Below, piece by piece: positions 45,141 through 53,831 of a stretch of DNA of 64,000 nt. The stretch's first letter is position 1; every line of letters begins with the position of its first letter. Below the pieces are notes generated by a model. It ran no database searches, was not told the DNA's origin, and worked only from the letters and a program-made list of their open reading frames with translations. This DNA is from Neobacillus cucumis (GTDB lineage Bacteria > Bacillota > Bacilli > Bacillales > Cytobacillaceae). The translations under genes were made by a program, and so were the position numbers. The stretch is from the NCBI RefSeq assembly GCF_016908975.1, contig NZ_JAFBEX010000008.1, forward strand, positions 124,001-188,000. Direction: 5' to 3'.

Positions 45141-46364
45141 TTATCTTTTTAGCTTTAATAACCGGCTTTTTATTTCTGCCGTTTTCACATTTTTTTGAGC
45201 TACACCTGTTTCAATAGCCGCTTTAGCAACTGCTTCCGCGACATGTGCAGCAACAAGCGGATCAAACGGATCTGGAATGATATAATCCGGGTTAAGATCC
45301 TCATCTGAAATTAATCCGGCAATCGCATAAACAGCTGCCTGTTTCATATCTTCATTGATTTCTTTTGCGTGGACATCCAATGCTCCGCGGAAAATCCCTG
45401 GAAAAGCCAGTACGTTATTTATCTGATTGGGGAAATCAGAGCGGCCCGTTCCTACAACAAACGCTCCTGCTTCTTTTGCATCCTGTGGCATAATTTCTGG
45501 TATTGGATTGGCCATTGCAAATATGATAGGGTTTTGACTCATGGATCGAACCATTTCTTGGGTGACAGCACCCGCAGCCGAAACACCAACGAAAACATCA
45601 GCTCCCACAAGCGCCTCTGCTAAAGTCCCCTTTATTTGATCTTTGTTCGTTATTTGTGCCAATTCTTCCTTAAATGAATTCATTCCGCCAGGACGACCTT
45701 CATAAATAATTCCTTTTGTATCACATAGAATGGCATCCTTTACCCCCATATTAAGTAACAGCTTTGCTGTCGCCACTCCTGCCGCTCCAGCACCATTTAC
45801 GACAATGCGAATATCATCAATTTTCTTTTTAACAAGTTTAAGAGCATTGATTAAACCTGCGGCCGTGACAATTGCCGTACCATGCTGATCGTCATGAAAA
45901 ATGGGAATATTGCACGATTTACGAAGGCGATCTTCGATTACAAAGCACTGAGGGGCCGCAATGTCTTCCAGATTCACTCCGCCAAATGTAGGCTCTAATA
46001 ATTGCACCATCTCAACAATTTTATCTGTATCTGTCGTATTCAAACAAATTGGAAAAGCGTCCACATTAGCGAATGATTTAAACAGTAAGGCTTTTCCTTC
46101 CATTACCGGCATAGCGGCCTTCGATCCAATATCACCCAGCCCCAGTACAGCTGTACCATTAGACACAACAGCAACCAAGTTTCCTTTAATCGTATAATCA
46201 TAGACTTTGTACTCATCCTGATATATTTCAATACAAGGCTCTGCAACACCAGGTGAATAAGCAAGACTTAATCCTTTTGTATCACTAATGTCTACCTTCG
46301 AATGAATACCAAGCTTTCCTTGATTTAATTTATGCATTTCCAGGGCTTCTTCTCTTAATGTCAT
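45141..46364 (-). CDS. second malic enzyme
   Basis: A 407-residue paralogue of the enzyme at 9365-10603. Shared motifs include LSLAYSPGVAEPCIEIYQD near 31, FHDDQHGTAIVTAAGL near 155, VVNGAGAAGVATAKLLL near 186 and GTGRSDFPNQINNVLAFPG near 315. It differs in the C-terminal tail. It sits directly before the formate dehydrogenase gene (17-bp gap), likely in the same transcript. That suggests a role in turning C4 acids into pyruvate during growth on a substrate that also yields formate. Confidence 0.93.
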   Translation of the reverse strand: MTLREEALEMHKLNQGKLGIHSKVDISDTKGLSLAYSPGVAEPCIEIYQDEYKVYDYTIKGNLVAVVSNGTAVLGLGDIGSKAAMPVMEGKALLFKSFANVDAFPICLNTTDTDKIVEMVQLLEPTFGGVNLEDIAAPQCFVIEDRLRKSCNIPIFHDDQHGTAIVTAAGLINALKLVKKKIDDIRIVVNGAGAAGVATAKLLLNMGVKDAILCDTKGIIYEGRPGGMNSFKEELAQITNKDQIKGTLAEALVGADVFVGVSAAGAVTQEMVRSMSQNPIIFAMANPIPEIMPQDAKEAGAFVVGTGRSDFPNQINNVLAFPGIFRGALDVHAKEINEDMKQAAVYAIAGLISDEDLNPDYIIPDPFDPLVAAHVAEAVAKAAIETGVAQKNVKTAEIKSRLLKLKR

Positions 46365-46496
46365 GACAGTTCCCTCTCTCTTAATATTGAAATTTTAATT
46401 CTCTATCTTGGTTGCTGTACATAAAGTTGCTCGGACGAAGATCTTTTGTTCATAGCCCCACTTGGGAATTTCATATCACTATTCTTAGTTCTTAAT

Positions 46497-46901
46497 TCAA
46501 TAATTTAGAACGGGCATTAGTAGACTTGTAGCAGTTTCGATATCTTTGTTAATTTGTGCTCTGAGTTCTTGAATAGTATTGAACTTTTGTTCATTTCTAA
46601 TTTTAAAAAGGGCCTCCACCTGAACAAATGTCCCATATATATTTTGATTAAAATGAATGATATGAACTTCGATGCTTTTCTCATACATTTTATGAAATGT
46701 TGGTTTTACCCCAATATTCATCACACCGTAATAATCGAAATCATTTACTTTGATTCGAACCCCATATACCCCGTTTTCCAACCATGGGGCTGAAAAATCA
46801 ATGTTTGCAGTCGGAAACCCGATTGTCCTTCCTCTTTGCTCACCATGGACAACCTTTCCTTCCAGATAAAACTTTGTTTCTACTAGTAATTCTGTGCTCA
46901 T
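46497..46901 (-). CDS. stand-alone riboflavin kinase domain
   Basis: A 134-residue protein equal to the C-terminal riboflavin kinase half of RibF, without the FAD synthetase half. It shows GKVVHGEQRGRTIGFPTANI near 16, ENGVYGVRIKVNDFDYYGVM near 41, NIGVKPTFH near 62 and the catalytic region SIEVHIIHFNQNIYG near 75. It would make FMN from riboflavin. The flavin-dependent operon upstream needs FMN, which may explain its placement. I chose the ATG at 46901; only a weak GGGATGTGA precedes it. A full-length ribF should exist elsewhere. Confidence 0.8.
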   Translation of the reverse strand: MSTELLVETKFYLEGKVVHGEQRGRTIGFPTANIDFSAPWLENGVYGVRIKVNDFDYYGVMNIGVKPTFHKMYEKSIEVHIIHFNQNIYGTFVQVEALFKIRNEQKFNTIQELRAQINKDIETATSLLMPVLNY

Positions 46902-47070
46902 ATTGTCACATCCCAATTGTCTTAGTTTATCTTTCTAATTGGAACACCCATTAGAAATGCTTGAATGTCTTCTAATAGCATCGACAAGTTCATCCTCATT
47001 GTCATAGTGCTTACTAAATGTATGAACTTCTACTCTCTTTTAAATTACTTTTCAACCAGTATCAACGTAT

Positions 47071-47104
47071 ATAAATAAAGAGACCGTTTCCAGTCTCTTT
47101 ATTT
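47071..47104 (-). terminator. terminator ending the catabolic operon
   Basis: AAATAAAGAGACTGG..CCGTCTCTTTATTT on the minus strand: a 12-bp stem followed by ATATAC, 15 bp after the YCII gene. It separates the operon 47119-54500 from the riboflavin kinase and formate genes. Confidence 0.75.
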
Positions 47105-47118
47105 AAAGTTCAAGATCT

Positions 47119-47376
47119 TTACACGACCTTCCATTCTTTAAGCTCTAAGCGTCGTGATTCACAGACGACATGGGGATCATTTTCTGCTAATGTGAGCGCT
47201 TCTTCATAGGAATCGGCTATGTAGACCACTAGACCGCCCGATTCATCCGAAAAAGGCCCTCTTGCAAAAATCTTTCCTTTTTCATCCAGTTTGTCTAAAT
47301 ACTCAATATGACGTGGGCGGACTTCCAGATTTTTTTCTTTGTCCAACATATGCAAAATCGCAGCATAATAAGGCAT
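47119..47376 (-). CDS. YCII-related protein
   Basis: An 85-residue YCII/dimeric alpha-beta barrel protein. Visible are the family residues RPRHIEYLDKLDEKGKIFA near 20, GPFSDESGGLVVYIADSYEE near 40 and AENDPHV near 63, with the conserved His-Asp type pair (H23, D68). Related proteins act on small ring or lactone intermediates (muconolactone isomerase-like fold). It is the last gene of the operon, 12 bp after the second aldehyde dehydrogenase, and its step is unknown. Confidence 0.85.
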   Translation of the reverse strand: MPYYAAILHMLDKEKNLEVRPRHIEYLDKLDEKGKIFARGPFSDESGGLVVYIADSYEEALTLAENDPHVVCESRRLELKEWKVV

Positions 47377-47388
47377 TTTTCCCCCTCC

Positions 47389-48831
47389 CTAATTGCGAAT
47401 CCAAATAACCAGCTTCATTTCAGTCATTTCTTCAACTGCATATTTTAATCCTTCACGTCCTGTTCCACTTTCTTTTACCCCGCCATAAGGCATGTTATCT
47501 ACCCTAAATGTTGGAACGTCATTGATTATGACACCACCAACATGCAACTTTTCTGATGCATTCAGCGCTGTATGGACATCATTTGTATAGATTCCTGCCT
47601 GTAAACCATAATTAGAGTCATTTACTAAGTAAATAGCCTCATCAACAGACTTCACTTTATTCACTAACACAATCGGTGCAAACACTTCCTGACAAGAAAC
47701 CTTTAATTGCTGATCAGCATTTAAAATCACAGTCGGGTGGACAATATTACCTTCAGCACCCCCTCCTGTCGCAATCGTTGCTCCTGCTTGTTTTGCCTCA
47801 TCAATCCAAAGAAGTGTTCTCTTCACATCATTCGGTGAAATCAATGCTGAAACATCTGTTTCTGGATTAAGCGGGTCACCTAATGTTAATTTCTTCGTTG
47901 CTTCTACAAACCTTTCAACAAACGATTCGTACACATCTTCGTGTGCATAGATTCTTTGAAGAGAGATACATACTTGCCCCTGATTGGAAAAGGCACCTGT
48001 TACACATCGAGAGATAATCTTATCAATATCTACATTTCTATCGATAATAACAGCTGCATTTGATCCTAGTTCCAATGTGACACGTTTTAAGCCTGCCTTA
48101 TTGCGAATGCCAATGCCCACACTTGGACTGCCCGTAAATGTAATCATACTTACTCTTGAATCAGTCACTAGTTTATCTCCTACAACTCTTCCGGCACCAG
48201 TTACCACATTTAATGCCCCTTTTGGCAATCCGGCTTCTTCCAATAACTCTGCAATGAAAAGGGAAGAAAGTGGAGTTTGCGTTGCTGGCTTTAATACAAT
48301 GGTATTCCCTGCTGCAATGGCAGGGCCCACTTTATGAGCAACGAGATTCATTGGAAAATTAAATGGGGTAATAGCCCCAATAATCCCAATCGGTTCACGT
48401 ACAGTATAGCCAAGGCGATTGACACCGCCCTTCGCAGCGTCTAATGGAATCGTCTCTCCATGAATTCGCTTCGCTTCTTCGGCTGCGAATTTATAGGTTT
48501 CAATGGTACGCTCCACTTCACCCTTTGCCGTTGTATAAGGCTTTGCAGCTTCAAGTGCAATGATTTTAGCTGCTTCATCAATGCGTTCTTCAAGCTTCCT
48601 CGCTAATGCTTCCAAAATATTTGCACGCTGGAAAGCCGGCATACTTGCCATCACGGTTTTCGCCTGTTCAGCAGCTTGAATAGCGTGTTCAACATCCTCC
48701 ACCGTTGCCATTGGAATTTCAGCAATCACTTCTTCTGTATATGGAGAGCGTAATTCACTATATTCTTTTCCTTCGACCCATTGTCCATTGATAAATAGCT
48801 TCTTCTTTGTAATTTCACTCGTTACGTTCAC
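47389..48831 (-). CDS. aldehyde dehydrogenase (semialdehyde dehydrogenase type)
   Basis: A 480-residue NAD(P)-dependent aldehyde dehydrogenase. It has GIIGAITPFNFPMNLVAHK near 145, the Rossmann segment ITFTGSPSVGIGIRNKAG near 218, catalytic Glu in TLELGSNAAVII near 245 and catalytic Cys in FSNQGQVCISLQRIY near 280. It resembles lactaldehyde, glyceraldehyde and succinate-semialdehyde dehydrogenases of the YwdH/GapN neighbourhood. The start is GTG at 48831 with GGGGAGG about 13 bases upstream. Within the operon it may oxidise the final semialdehyde to the acid. Confidence 0.9.
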   Translation of the reverse strand: MNVTSEITKKKLFINGQWVEGKEYSELRSPYTEEVIAEIPMATVEDVEHAIQAAEQAKTVMASMPAFQRANILEALARKLEERIDEAAKIIALEAAKPYTTAKGEVERTIETYKFAAEEAKRIHGETIPLDAAKGGVNRLGYTVREPIGIIGAITPFNFPMNLVAHKVGPAIAAGNTIVLKPATQTPLSSLFIAELLEEAGLPKGALNVVTGAGRVVGDKLVTDSRVSMITFTGSPSVGIGIRNKAGLKRVTLELGSNAAVIIDRNVDIDKIISRCVTGAFSNQGQVCISLQRIYAHEDVYESFVERFVEATKKLTLGDPLNPETDVSALISPNDVKRTLLWIDEAKQAGATIATGGGAEGNIVHPTVILNADQQLKVSCQEVFAPIVLVNKVKSVDEAIYLVNDSNYGLQAGIYTNDVHTALNASEKLHVGGVIINDVPTFRVDNMPYGGVKESGTGREGLKYAVEEMTEMKLVIWIRN

Positions 48832-48871
48832 CTTTTTAAGCCAACCTCCCCTTCAAAAAAACTAGAATTTG

Positions 48872-49135
48872 TTAAGATACATTAGAAAGATAGTATTCTT
48901 CTAATTTTACTGTTAAACCACCATGACCAAATTTACAGCGGCGATTATCCGTCATATATTTCTCTTTGATATATTCAAGAAATGAAAGAATCGTTTGGCG
49001 CCTTTTGATAATTTGATGAAGTCCCTGGTTATAAAACCAGGCATCGATTGTATTGTATACACCTCTATTAATTCCATATTTCTCGTTGCAAATATTTATA
49101 AAGGAAAGGTCGGGTACATTTACAGTTTCTTCCAT
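48872..49135 (-). CDS. 87-residue protein of unknown function in the operon
   Basis: I do not recognise this protein. It reads MEETVNVPDLSFINICNEKY at the N-terminus, has two aromatic-rich segments (NTIDAWFYNQGLHQIIKRR, TILSFLEYIKEKYMTDN) and ends GGLTVKLEEYYLSNVS. Two Cys (near 16 and 67) are present. It lies co-directionally between the FMN reductase and the second aldehyde dehydrogenase genes, with AAGGAT shortly before the ATG. Gaps are 40-50 bp. It could be a small enzyme or an accessory subunit particular to this pathway. Confidence 0.6.
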   Translation of the reverse strand: MEETVNVPDLSFINICNEKYGINRGVYNTIDAWFYNQGLHQIIKRRQTILSFLEYIKEKYMTDNRRCKFGHGGLTVKLEEYYLSNVS

Positions 49136-49186
49136 CTATATCCTTATCCCCCTTATAACTTACTTCCATACAATTACGGAAGTTTT

Positions 49187-49747
49187 TTATTTCGTTACTA
49201 ATTCATTTTCTGCCGTATTTAAAGCCTTTTGCAACATAACTACTTCTTCACTGAGGGATGTGATTCGGCGTAATACATCCTCATCAATAATTTCATTCTG
49301 CTTATTGAAATGATCATTATGTGCATATACAGATCCCGGTGCAACATAAGCACGTAAATAACCTGCAACTGGCTTCAATTGATTTTCAATGACTAAATAA
49401 TGTTGATAGGTTCCGCCAGTAGCCACGAATCCCATAACTTTATGACGAAAATCCTGTGGAGGAACTAAATCAAACAGATTCTTAAGAGCTCCAGTAAGGG
49501 ATCCTTGGAAAATTGGCGTTCCAATGACATAAAAATCAGCTTCTTTTACTAAATCAATGACTGCTTTTGTATCACCTGTATAGGTAGAAGGGTCTCGACC
49601 ATCACAAAATTGAACATCATACTGCTTTAAATCAAGTAATTCTACTTCAATCTCCGGATGGTTTTTCTTAACTTCCTCTAATACTTTTTCCACAACAACT
49701 TTTGTTTTTGATCCTGTAATAGTTCCGGATATACCCAATAGTTTCAT
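49187..49747 (-). CDS. NADPH-dependent FMN reductase
   Basis: A 186-residue flavodoxin-fold reductase of the SsuE/MsuE type. Motifs are MKLLGISGTITGSKTKVVV at the N-terminus (FMN phosphate loop), DGRDPSTYTGDTKAVIDLV near 48 and GTPIFQGSLTGALKNLFDL near 77. Such enzymes give reduced FMN to two-component monooxygenases; the luciferase-like monooxygenase of the same operon is the obvious partner. The ATG at 49747 has AGGAGG eight bases upstream; a TTG six bases earlier overlaps it. Confidence 0.92.
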   Translation of the reverse strand: MKLLGISGTITGSKTKVVVEKVLEEVKKNHPEIEVELLDLKQYDVQFCDGRDPSTYTGDTKAVIDLVKEADFYVIGTPIFQGSLTGALKNLFDLVPPQDFRHKVMGFVATGGTYQHYLVIENQLKPVAGYLRAYVAPGSVYAHNDHFNKQNEIIDEDVLRRITSLSEEVVMLQKALNTAENELVTK

Positions 49748-49786
49748 TTTCAATTCCTCCTAAAAAATTTTATATAACCGGATTTT

Positions 49787-51271
49787 TTATCTCATAATAA
49801 ACGGATCAGGAATCGGTTCAGTGGAAGTATTAATCCAGACCGTTTTATCCTGCATATATTCTTGAATCGCATCAAATCCGCCTTCTCTACCGTAACCGCT
49901 TAGCCCGGATCCACCAATCGCTGCAATTGGCGAAATACTTCGATAGGTGTTCACCCAAACAATACCGGCACAAATGGCCTTTGCCACTCGATGAGCCCTT
50001 GCCACATCCTTTGTCCAAATTCCAGCTGCAAGACCGTAGTCTGTGCTATTAGCTAATTCGATGATTTCATCTTCATTTTCAAAAGGAATAACACTTAATA
50101 CAGGCCCGAAGATTTCCTCTCTTGTAATTCGATCACTGTTATCTCTATGTTCAAAGATCGTTGGCTCGAAATACCATCCCATTTCTAAATGCCGTGGCCG
50201 TTTTCCTCCGTAGATAAGTTTGGCCCCTTCTTCTAATCCAATAGATACATAGTTTTCGACCCGATCCAATTGCGCTTTTGTCGCTAATGGCCCCATCTCT
50301 GTTTCAGCTTGAAACGGATCGCCTATCTTGATTTTGGACACGCGATCAACTAATCTTTCCATTACTTGATCGTAAATGTCTTTATGCAAAAAGGCTCTTG
50401 AACCAGCCACACAACTTTGACCTGTAGCGCCAAAAATTCCTGCTATAATGCCCATCGCCGCATTATCAGGATTCGCATCTTCAAACACAATATTGGGAGA
50501 CTTTCCTCCAAGTTCAAGTGATAAATGTGCAAAGTTTTTAGCTGAATTTCGAACAATATGACGGGCTGATTCTGCACCTCCCGTAAAGGCAATACGTCTT
50601 ACAAGTGGATGAGAAGTAAGAGCATCACCGACTGGATTTCCAAAGCCTGTTACCACATTGACGACACCTGGGGGGAATCCTGCCTTTTCTACTAACCTCA
50701 CTAAATCCAAAAGAGAGGCAGAAGTTACTTCCGAGGGTTTAATAACAATTGTATTTCCCGCTACAAGAGCAGGTGCTAGCTTTAAGGTTGTTAAATAAAG
50801 AGGGGAGTTCCAAGGTGTGATGGCGGCCACTACTCCCAATGGTTCCTTTGATGTAAAGGCGAACATATCCTTTTTATCAATAGGTAGAGTTCGGCCATGG
50901 ATTTTGTCGGCAAGTCCCGCATAATAATAGAAGAATTCAGGTATATAGTTGACTTGACCCCGCATTTCACGAATTAACTTTCCGTTATCAAGTGATTCAA
51001 CCAATGCAAGTTCTTCGACGTGTTCAGCGATTAGTTCACCTAGTTTGCGAACTAATTTGCCTCGTTCTGTGAAAGTCATCTTCGTCCATTCTGAATGTAA
51101 AAAAGCTTTGTGAGCAGCTTGAACAGCTCGATCAACGTCAGCTGCATCCCCTTTTGCAACAAGACACCATGCTTTCTCTGTTGCGGGATTATAGCTCTCG
51201 AAATATTCACCGGTTGATGACTCTGTCCATTCACCATTAATGTACATTTGGTATTTTTTTAGCTGTGTCAT
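49787..51271 (-). CDS. aldehyde dehydrogenase (betaine-aldehyde/HMSD type)
   Basis: A 494-residue aldehyde dehydrogenase of the classical ALDH superfamily. It shows VVAAITPWNSPLYLTTLK near 154, IAFTGGAESARHIVRNS near 236, catalytic Glu in SLELGGKSPNIVF near 260 and catalytic Cys in GATGQSCVAGSRAFL near 293. It is closest in appearance to betaine aldehyde and hydroxymuconic semialdehyde dehydrogenases. It lies 13 bp after the alpha/beta hydrolase gene with GGAGGGACG as ribosome binding site. With the second ALDH of the operon it gives two aldehyde oxidation steps. Confidence 0.93.
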   Translation of the reverse strand: MTQLKKYQMYINGEWTESSTGEYFESYNPATEKAWCLVAKGDAADVDRAVQAAHKAFLHSEWTKMTFTERGKLVRKLGELIAEHVEELALVESLDNGKLIREMRGQVNYIPEFFYYYAGLADKIHGRTLPIDKKDMFAFTSKEPLGVVAAITPWNSPLYLTTLKLAPALVAGNTIVIKPSEVTSASLLDLVRLVEKAGFPPGVVNVVTGFGNPVGDALTSHPLVRRIAFTGGAESARHIVRNSAKNFAHLSLELGGKSPNIVFEDANPDNAAMGIIAGIFGATGQSCVAGSRAFLHKDIYDQVMERLVDRVSKIKIGDPFQAETEMGPLATKAQLDRVENYVSIGLEEGAKLIYGGKRPRHLEMGWYFEPTIFEHRDNSDRITREEIFGPVLSVIPFENEDEIIELANSTDYGLAAGIWTKDVARAHRVAKAICAGIVWVNTYRSISPIAAIGGSGLSGYGREGGFDAIQEYMQDKTVWINTSTEPIPDPFIMR

Positions 51272-51284
51272 TTTCGTCCCTCCT

Positions 51285-52091
51285 TTATCCCAATGAAATT
51301 GTCTGTTTCCCTATAAAAAAGCGAAGCTCTTTATTGATGATATCTGCCCCTTCTACTGGCAGCATGTGTTTCATATCTGGGATAATTTTTATGTCTGATC
51401 CTTTAATTTGTTCATGCATCATTCTAGCCATCTCAGGATTTGATCCAATATCATTTTCAGCTGTAATAATCAAAGCGGGTGTTTTAATGTTTTGCAATTT
51501 TGGCCAAACTTCTGCATCAGCCGTTGCAAAAAGGGTGTAGGCGGCTAAATAGGATGCAGGGTTATTAGTTTGAAGTCTCTTTCGAACTTGGTTCACAACT
51601 TCTTCATGGGATTGTATGAAAGTTGGATTAAACCATCGTTTAATGGCTGGTTCAATTGTAAATAGTGGCCCATTTTCGCGGACTTCCTCGACCCTTGCGA
51701 GGATTCCTTTTCGTTGCTCGTCAGTTCGATTCGCAACAGCATTCATGATGGTAACCGTTTTCAGTTTATTTTTATAGGTCAGTGCAAATGCTTGTGCGAC
51801 CATGCCTCCCATTGAAAAGCCAACAAGATGGGTTTTTTCAATTTGTAAATAATCCATCAATCCTGAAAGCTGTTCAACATATTGAGTAATAGAATAAGGA
51901 CCAGGGGGATGTTCGGATCCCCCATGACCTAACATGTCGTATACAATCACTCGAAAAGAGTCTGATAAGCTATCAATCTGTTGATTCCACATGGTGTGGT
52001 CTAATCCTACACCATGAATGAAAATCAACGGTTCTCCAGATCCTTTTTCTTCATAAAAGATTTTCCCTTGTTTGTATACGGCAATTGGCAT
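51285..52091 (-). CDS. alpha/beta hydrolase
   Basis: A 268-residue alpha/beta hydrolase with the oxyanion HGVGLDHTMWNQQ near 25, the nucleophile elbow VGFSMGGMVAQAF (Ser near 94), a catalytic Asp region TAENDIGSNPEMA near 212 and the His in PDMKHMLPVEG near 241. The closest looks are 3-oxoadipate enol-lactonase and RutD-type aminoacrylate hydrolase. Its ATG overlaps the stop of the DUF1185 gene as TAATG. It may hydrolyse an amide or enamine intermediate after ring cleavage. Confidence 0.9.
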   Translation of the reverse strand: MPIAVYKQGKIFYEEKGSGEPLIFIHGVGLDHTMWNQQIDSLSDSFRVIVYDMLGHGGSEHPPGPYSITQYVEQLSGLMDYLQIEKTHLVGFSMGGMVAQAFALTYKNKLKTVTIMNAVANRTDEQRKGILARVEEVRENGPLFTIEPAIKRWFNPTFIQSHEEVVNQVRKRLQTNNPASYLAAYTLFATADAEVWPKLQNIKTPALIITAENDIGSNPEMARMMHEQIKGSDIKIIPDMKHMLPVEGADIINKELRFFIGKQTISLG

Positions 52092-52669
52092 TAGACAAGC
52101 CCCATTTCAACCATATCTAGATGGCGGTTTCCTATTCTAGGATGTGGACGTCCGCCTGTAGATACACCTATGGCTACAACGATTTCATCACATCTCGGTG
52201 CATCTGGAATTGTTGCTTCAAAGGTAATAAAGTGAGAACGCTGTGAATCATCTGTTTTATGAACCATAGGAATCATCACTGCTGTTCCTGCTCCGCCGCG
52301 CTTATTTGTAAAAGGTAAGATACTTTTTGCTTCTACCGCATCTCTAAATTTATTGCCAAATCTAAATGTATGAATGATAGCAGATGCATGTTCAATCTCT
52401 CCATCAACCCCAACAACCGCCGCTTTTCCGAATGCTTCTACGTCGTCAGCAGAGTTGATATGCTTAAATAATTCACTCACTAACAACTCGCCAAGTTGAG
52501 GTGCGAATTCTTCAATTTCAGGTTTTAAGTTTTCTACAAATCCTCTGCCTGCCCATGGATTTTTGATGACAGCCGAAGTTATGATCATTTTGATTGGTTC
52601 TTCTACTTGCTTTCCACCTTCGATACGTGTTTCTTCAATTGCTGTGTAAACTTTACGAATCTCTAACAT
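52091..52669 (-). CDS. DUF1185 (amino acid synthesis family) protein
   Basis: A 192-residue protein of the family annotated as amino acid synthesis protein (DUF1185). The signature is visible: EEPIKMIITSAVIKNPWAGR near 24, GKAAVVGVDGEIEHASAIIH near 82, FTNKRGGAGTAVMIPMVHKT near 122 and ISTGGRPHPRIGNR-type sequence (VSTGGRPHPRIGNRHLDMV) near 170. The biochemical activity is not established. Both ends overlap neighbours as TAATG (monooxygenase upstream, hydrolase downstream), so tight co-production with the monooxygenase is indicated. Confidence 0.88.
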   Translation of the reverse strand: MLEIRKVYTAIEETRIEGGKQVEEPIKMIITSAVIKNPWAGRGFVENLKPEIEEFAPQLGELLVSELFKHINSADDVEAFGKAAVVGVDGEIEHASAIIHTFRFGNKFRDAVEAKSILPFTNKRGGAGTAVMIPMVHKTDDSQRSHFITFEATIPDAPRCDEIVVAIGVSTGGRPHPRIGNRHLDMVEMGLV

Positions 52670-53817
52670 TATGCAAGTACCCCCGTATTTTTAGTTGAAA
52701 ATCTTGGCATTACTTCTTCTGTAAATAGTTTTAGACTTCTCATCATTTTGTCATGAGGTAATCCATTGTGATTAACCCAAAGTAATAATTCTTGCAGGTT
52801 AAGCTCTTCTTGTAATTCTTGTATTTTTTCAGTTACATATTCAGGTGTTCCAAATAATAGATTTCTAGGGTGTAAGAATTCATAGTTTAGCTCTTGACCT
52901 TGTTTTACTTGTTCGCCTGGATCCATTAGGTTGCTAAGTCCTCTCCAGTGGCAAATCCAACGGTAGTTATTTAACACAGCTTCTGCTGCGTCCTGGCGAG
53001 CTTGCTCCATAGTTTCTGCTACATAAACATCACGTACAAGGGCAATTCCTTCACCAAGCGCTACTTCATGTCCACGTGCTTCTGATGCATGTTCACGATA
53101 TAATTCGAAGCGGCCTTTTAATTCCTTCACAGTTGGCATCCAGAACATACCTTTAATATTATTTTGGGCTGCAGCAATAATGGAAGTTTCTGAATCAATT
53201 ACTTGCCATAATGGCAGTTCCTTCTGATAAGGTCTTGGCATAAGAGCAATCTTATTAATTTCTCCCTTCTCCATATCCATGAATTCGTCTGTTGATGGGC
53301 TCATTGGATGGCTCCATTTCAAGCCTTGTGGAGGGAATTGATAAATATCACCTTGGTGAGAGAAGAAGCGATCTGCCCATGATTTTCTTAAAATCTCTAG
53401 TGTTTCATTAAAAAGGGCACGGTTTTGTTGTTGATTTTTTGGATCAGCCAAAGAGTTTAGATTAGCAGCTTCTCTTCCGTATAACCCTCGAGCTAAACCA
53501 ACTTCAACACGCCCCTTGCTGAGCTGGTCGAGCATGGCTATGTCTTCTGCCAAACGAAGCGGATGCCAGAAGGTAGCAACATTTGCTGCTTGGCCAATTC
53601 GAATGTTCTTTGTTCTTGCTGCGATATCTGCTCCCATTAAAATAGGATTGGAAATCAACTCATTTCCTTCATGGCCAAAGTGATGTTCCGTGTACCAAAT
53701 CGAATCATACCCATTTTCATCACAGTACACAGCCTGCTCGCGCGCTTCATCGAGCACCTTATAGTACTCCTCGTGTCTACCCGGTCCTGAAAGATTCGCA
53801 AAGATTCCAAATTTCAT
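52669..53817 (-). CDS. luciferase-like (LLM class) flavin-dependent monooxygenase
   Basis: A 382-residue bacterial-luciferase-family TIM barrel. It shows MKFGIFANLSGPGRHEEYY, DSIWYTEHHFG near 39, RIGQAANVATFWHPLRLAED near 73, LDQLSKGRVEVGLARGLYGR near 95 and LPLWQVIDSETSIIAAAQNN near 190. RutA and several ring-cleaving two-component monooxygenases belong to this class and use reduced FMN from a partner. It is the first enzyme of the operon after the regulator. The ATG at 53817 has AGGAGG ten bases upstream; an ATG nine bases earlier directly abuts that site. Confidence 0.92.
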   Translation of the reverse strand: MKFGIFANLSGPGRHEEYYKVLDEAREQAVYCDENGYDSIWYTEHHFGHEGNELISNPILMGADIAARTKNIRIGQAANVATFWHPLRLAEDIAMLDQLSKGRVEVGLARGLYGREAANLNSLADPKNQQQNRALFNETLEILRKSWADRFFSHQGDIYQFPPQGLKWSHPMSPSTDEFMDMEKGEINKIALMPRPYQKELPLWQVIDSETSIIAAAQNNIKGMFWMPTVKELKGRFELYREHASEARGHEVALGEGIALVRDVYVAETMEQARQDAAEAVLNNYRWICHWRGLSNLMDPGEQVKQGQELNYEFLHPRNLLFGTPEYVTEKIQELQEELNLQELLLWVNHNGLPHDKMMRSLKLFTEEVMPRFSTKNTGVLA

Positions 53818-53831
53818 ACTACTCATTCCTC

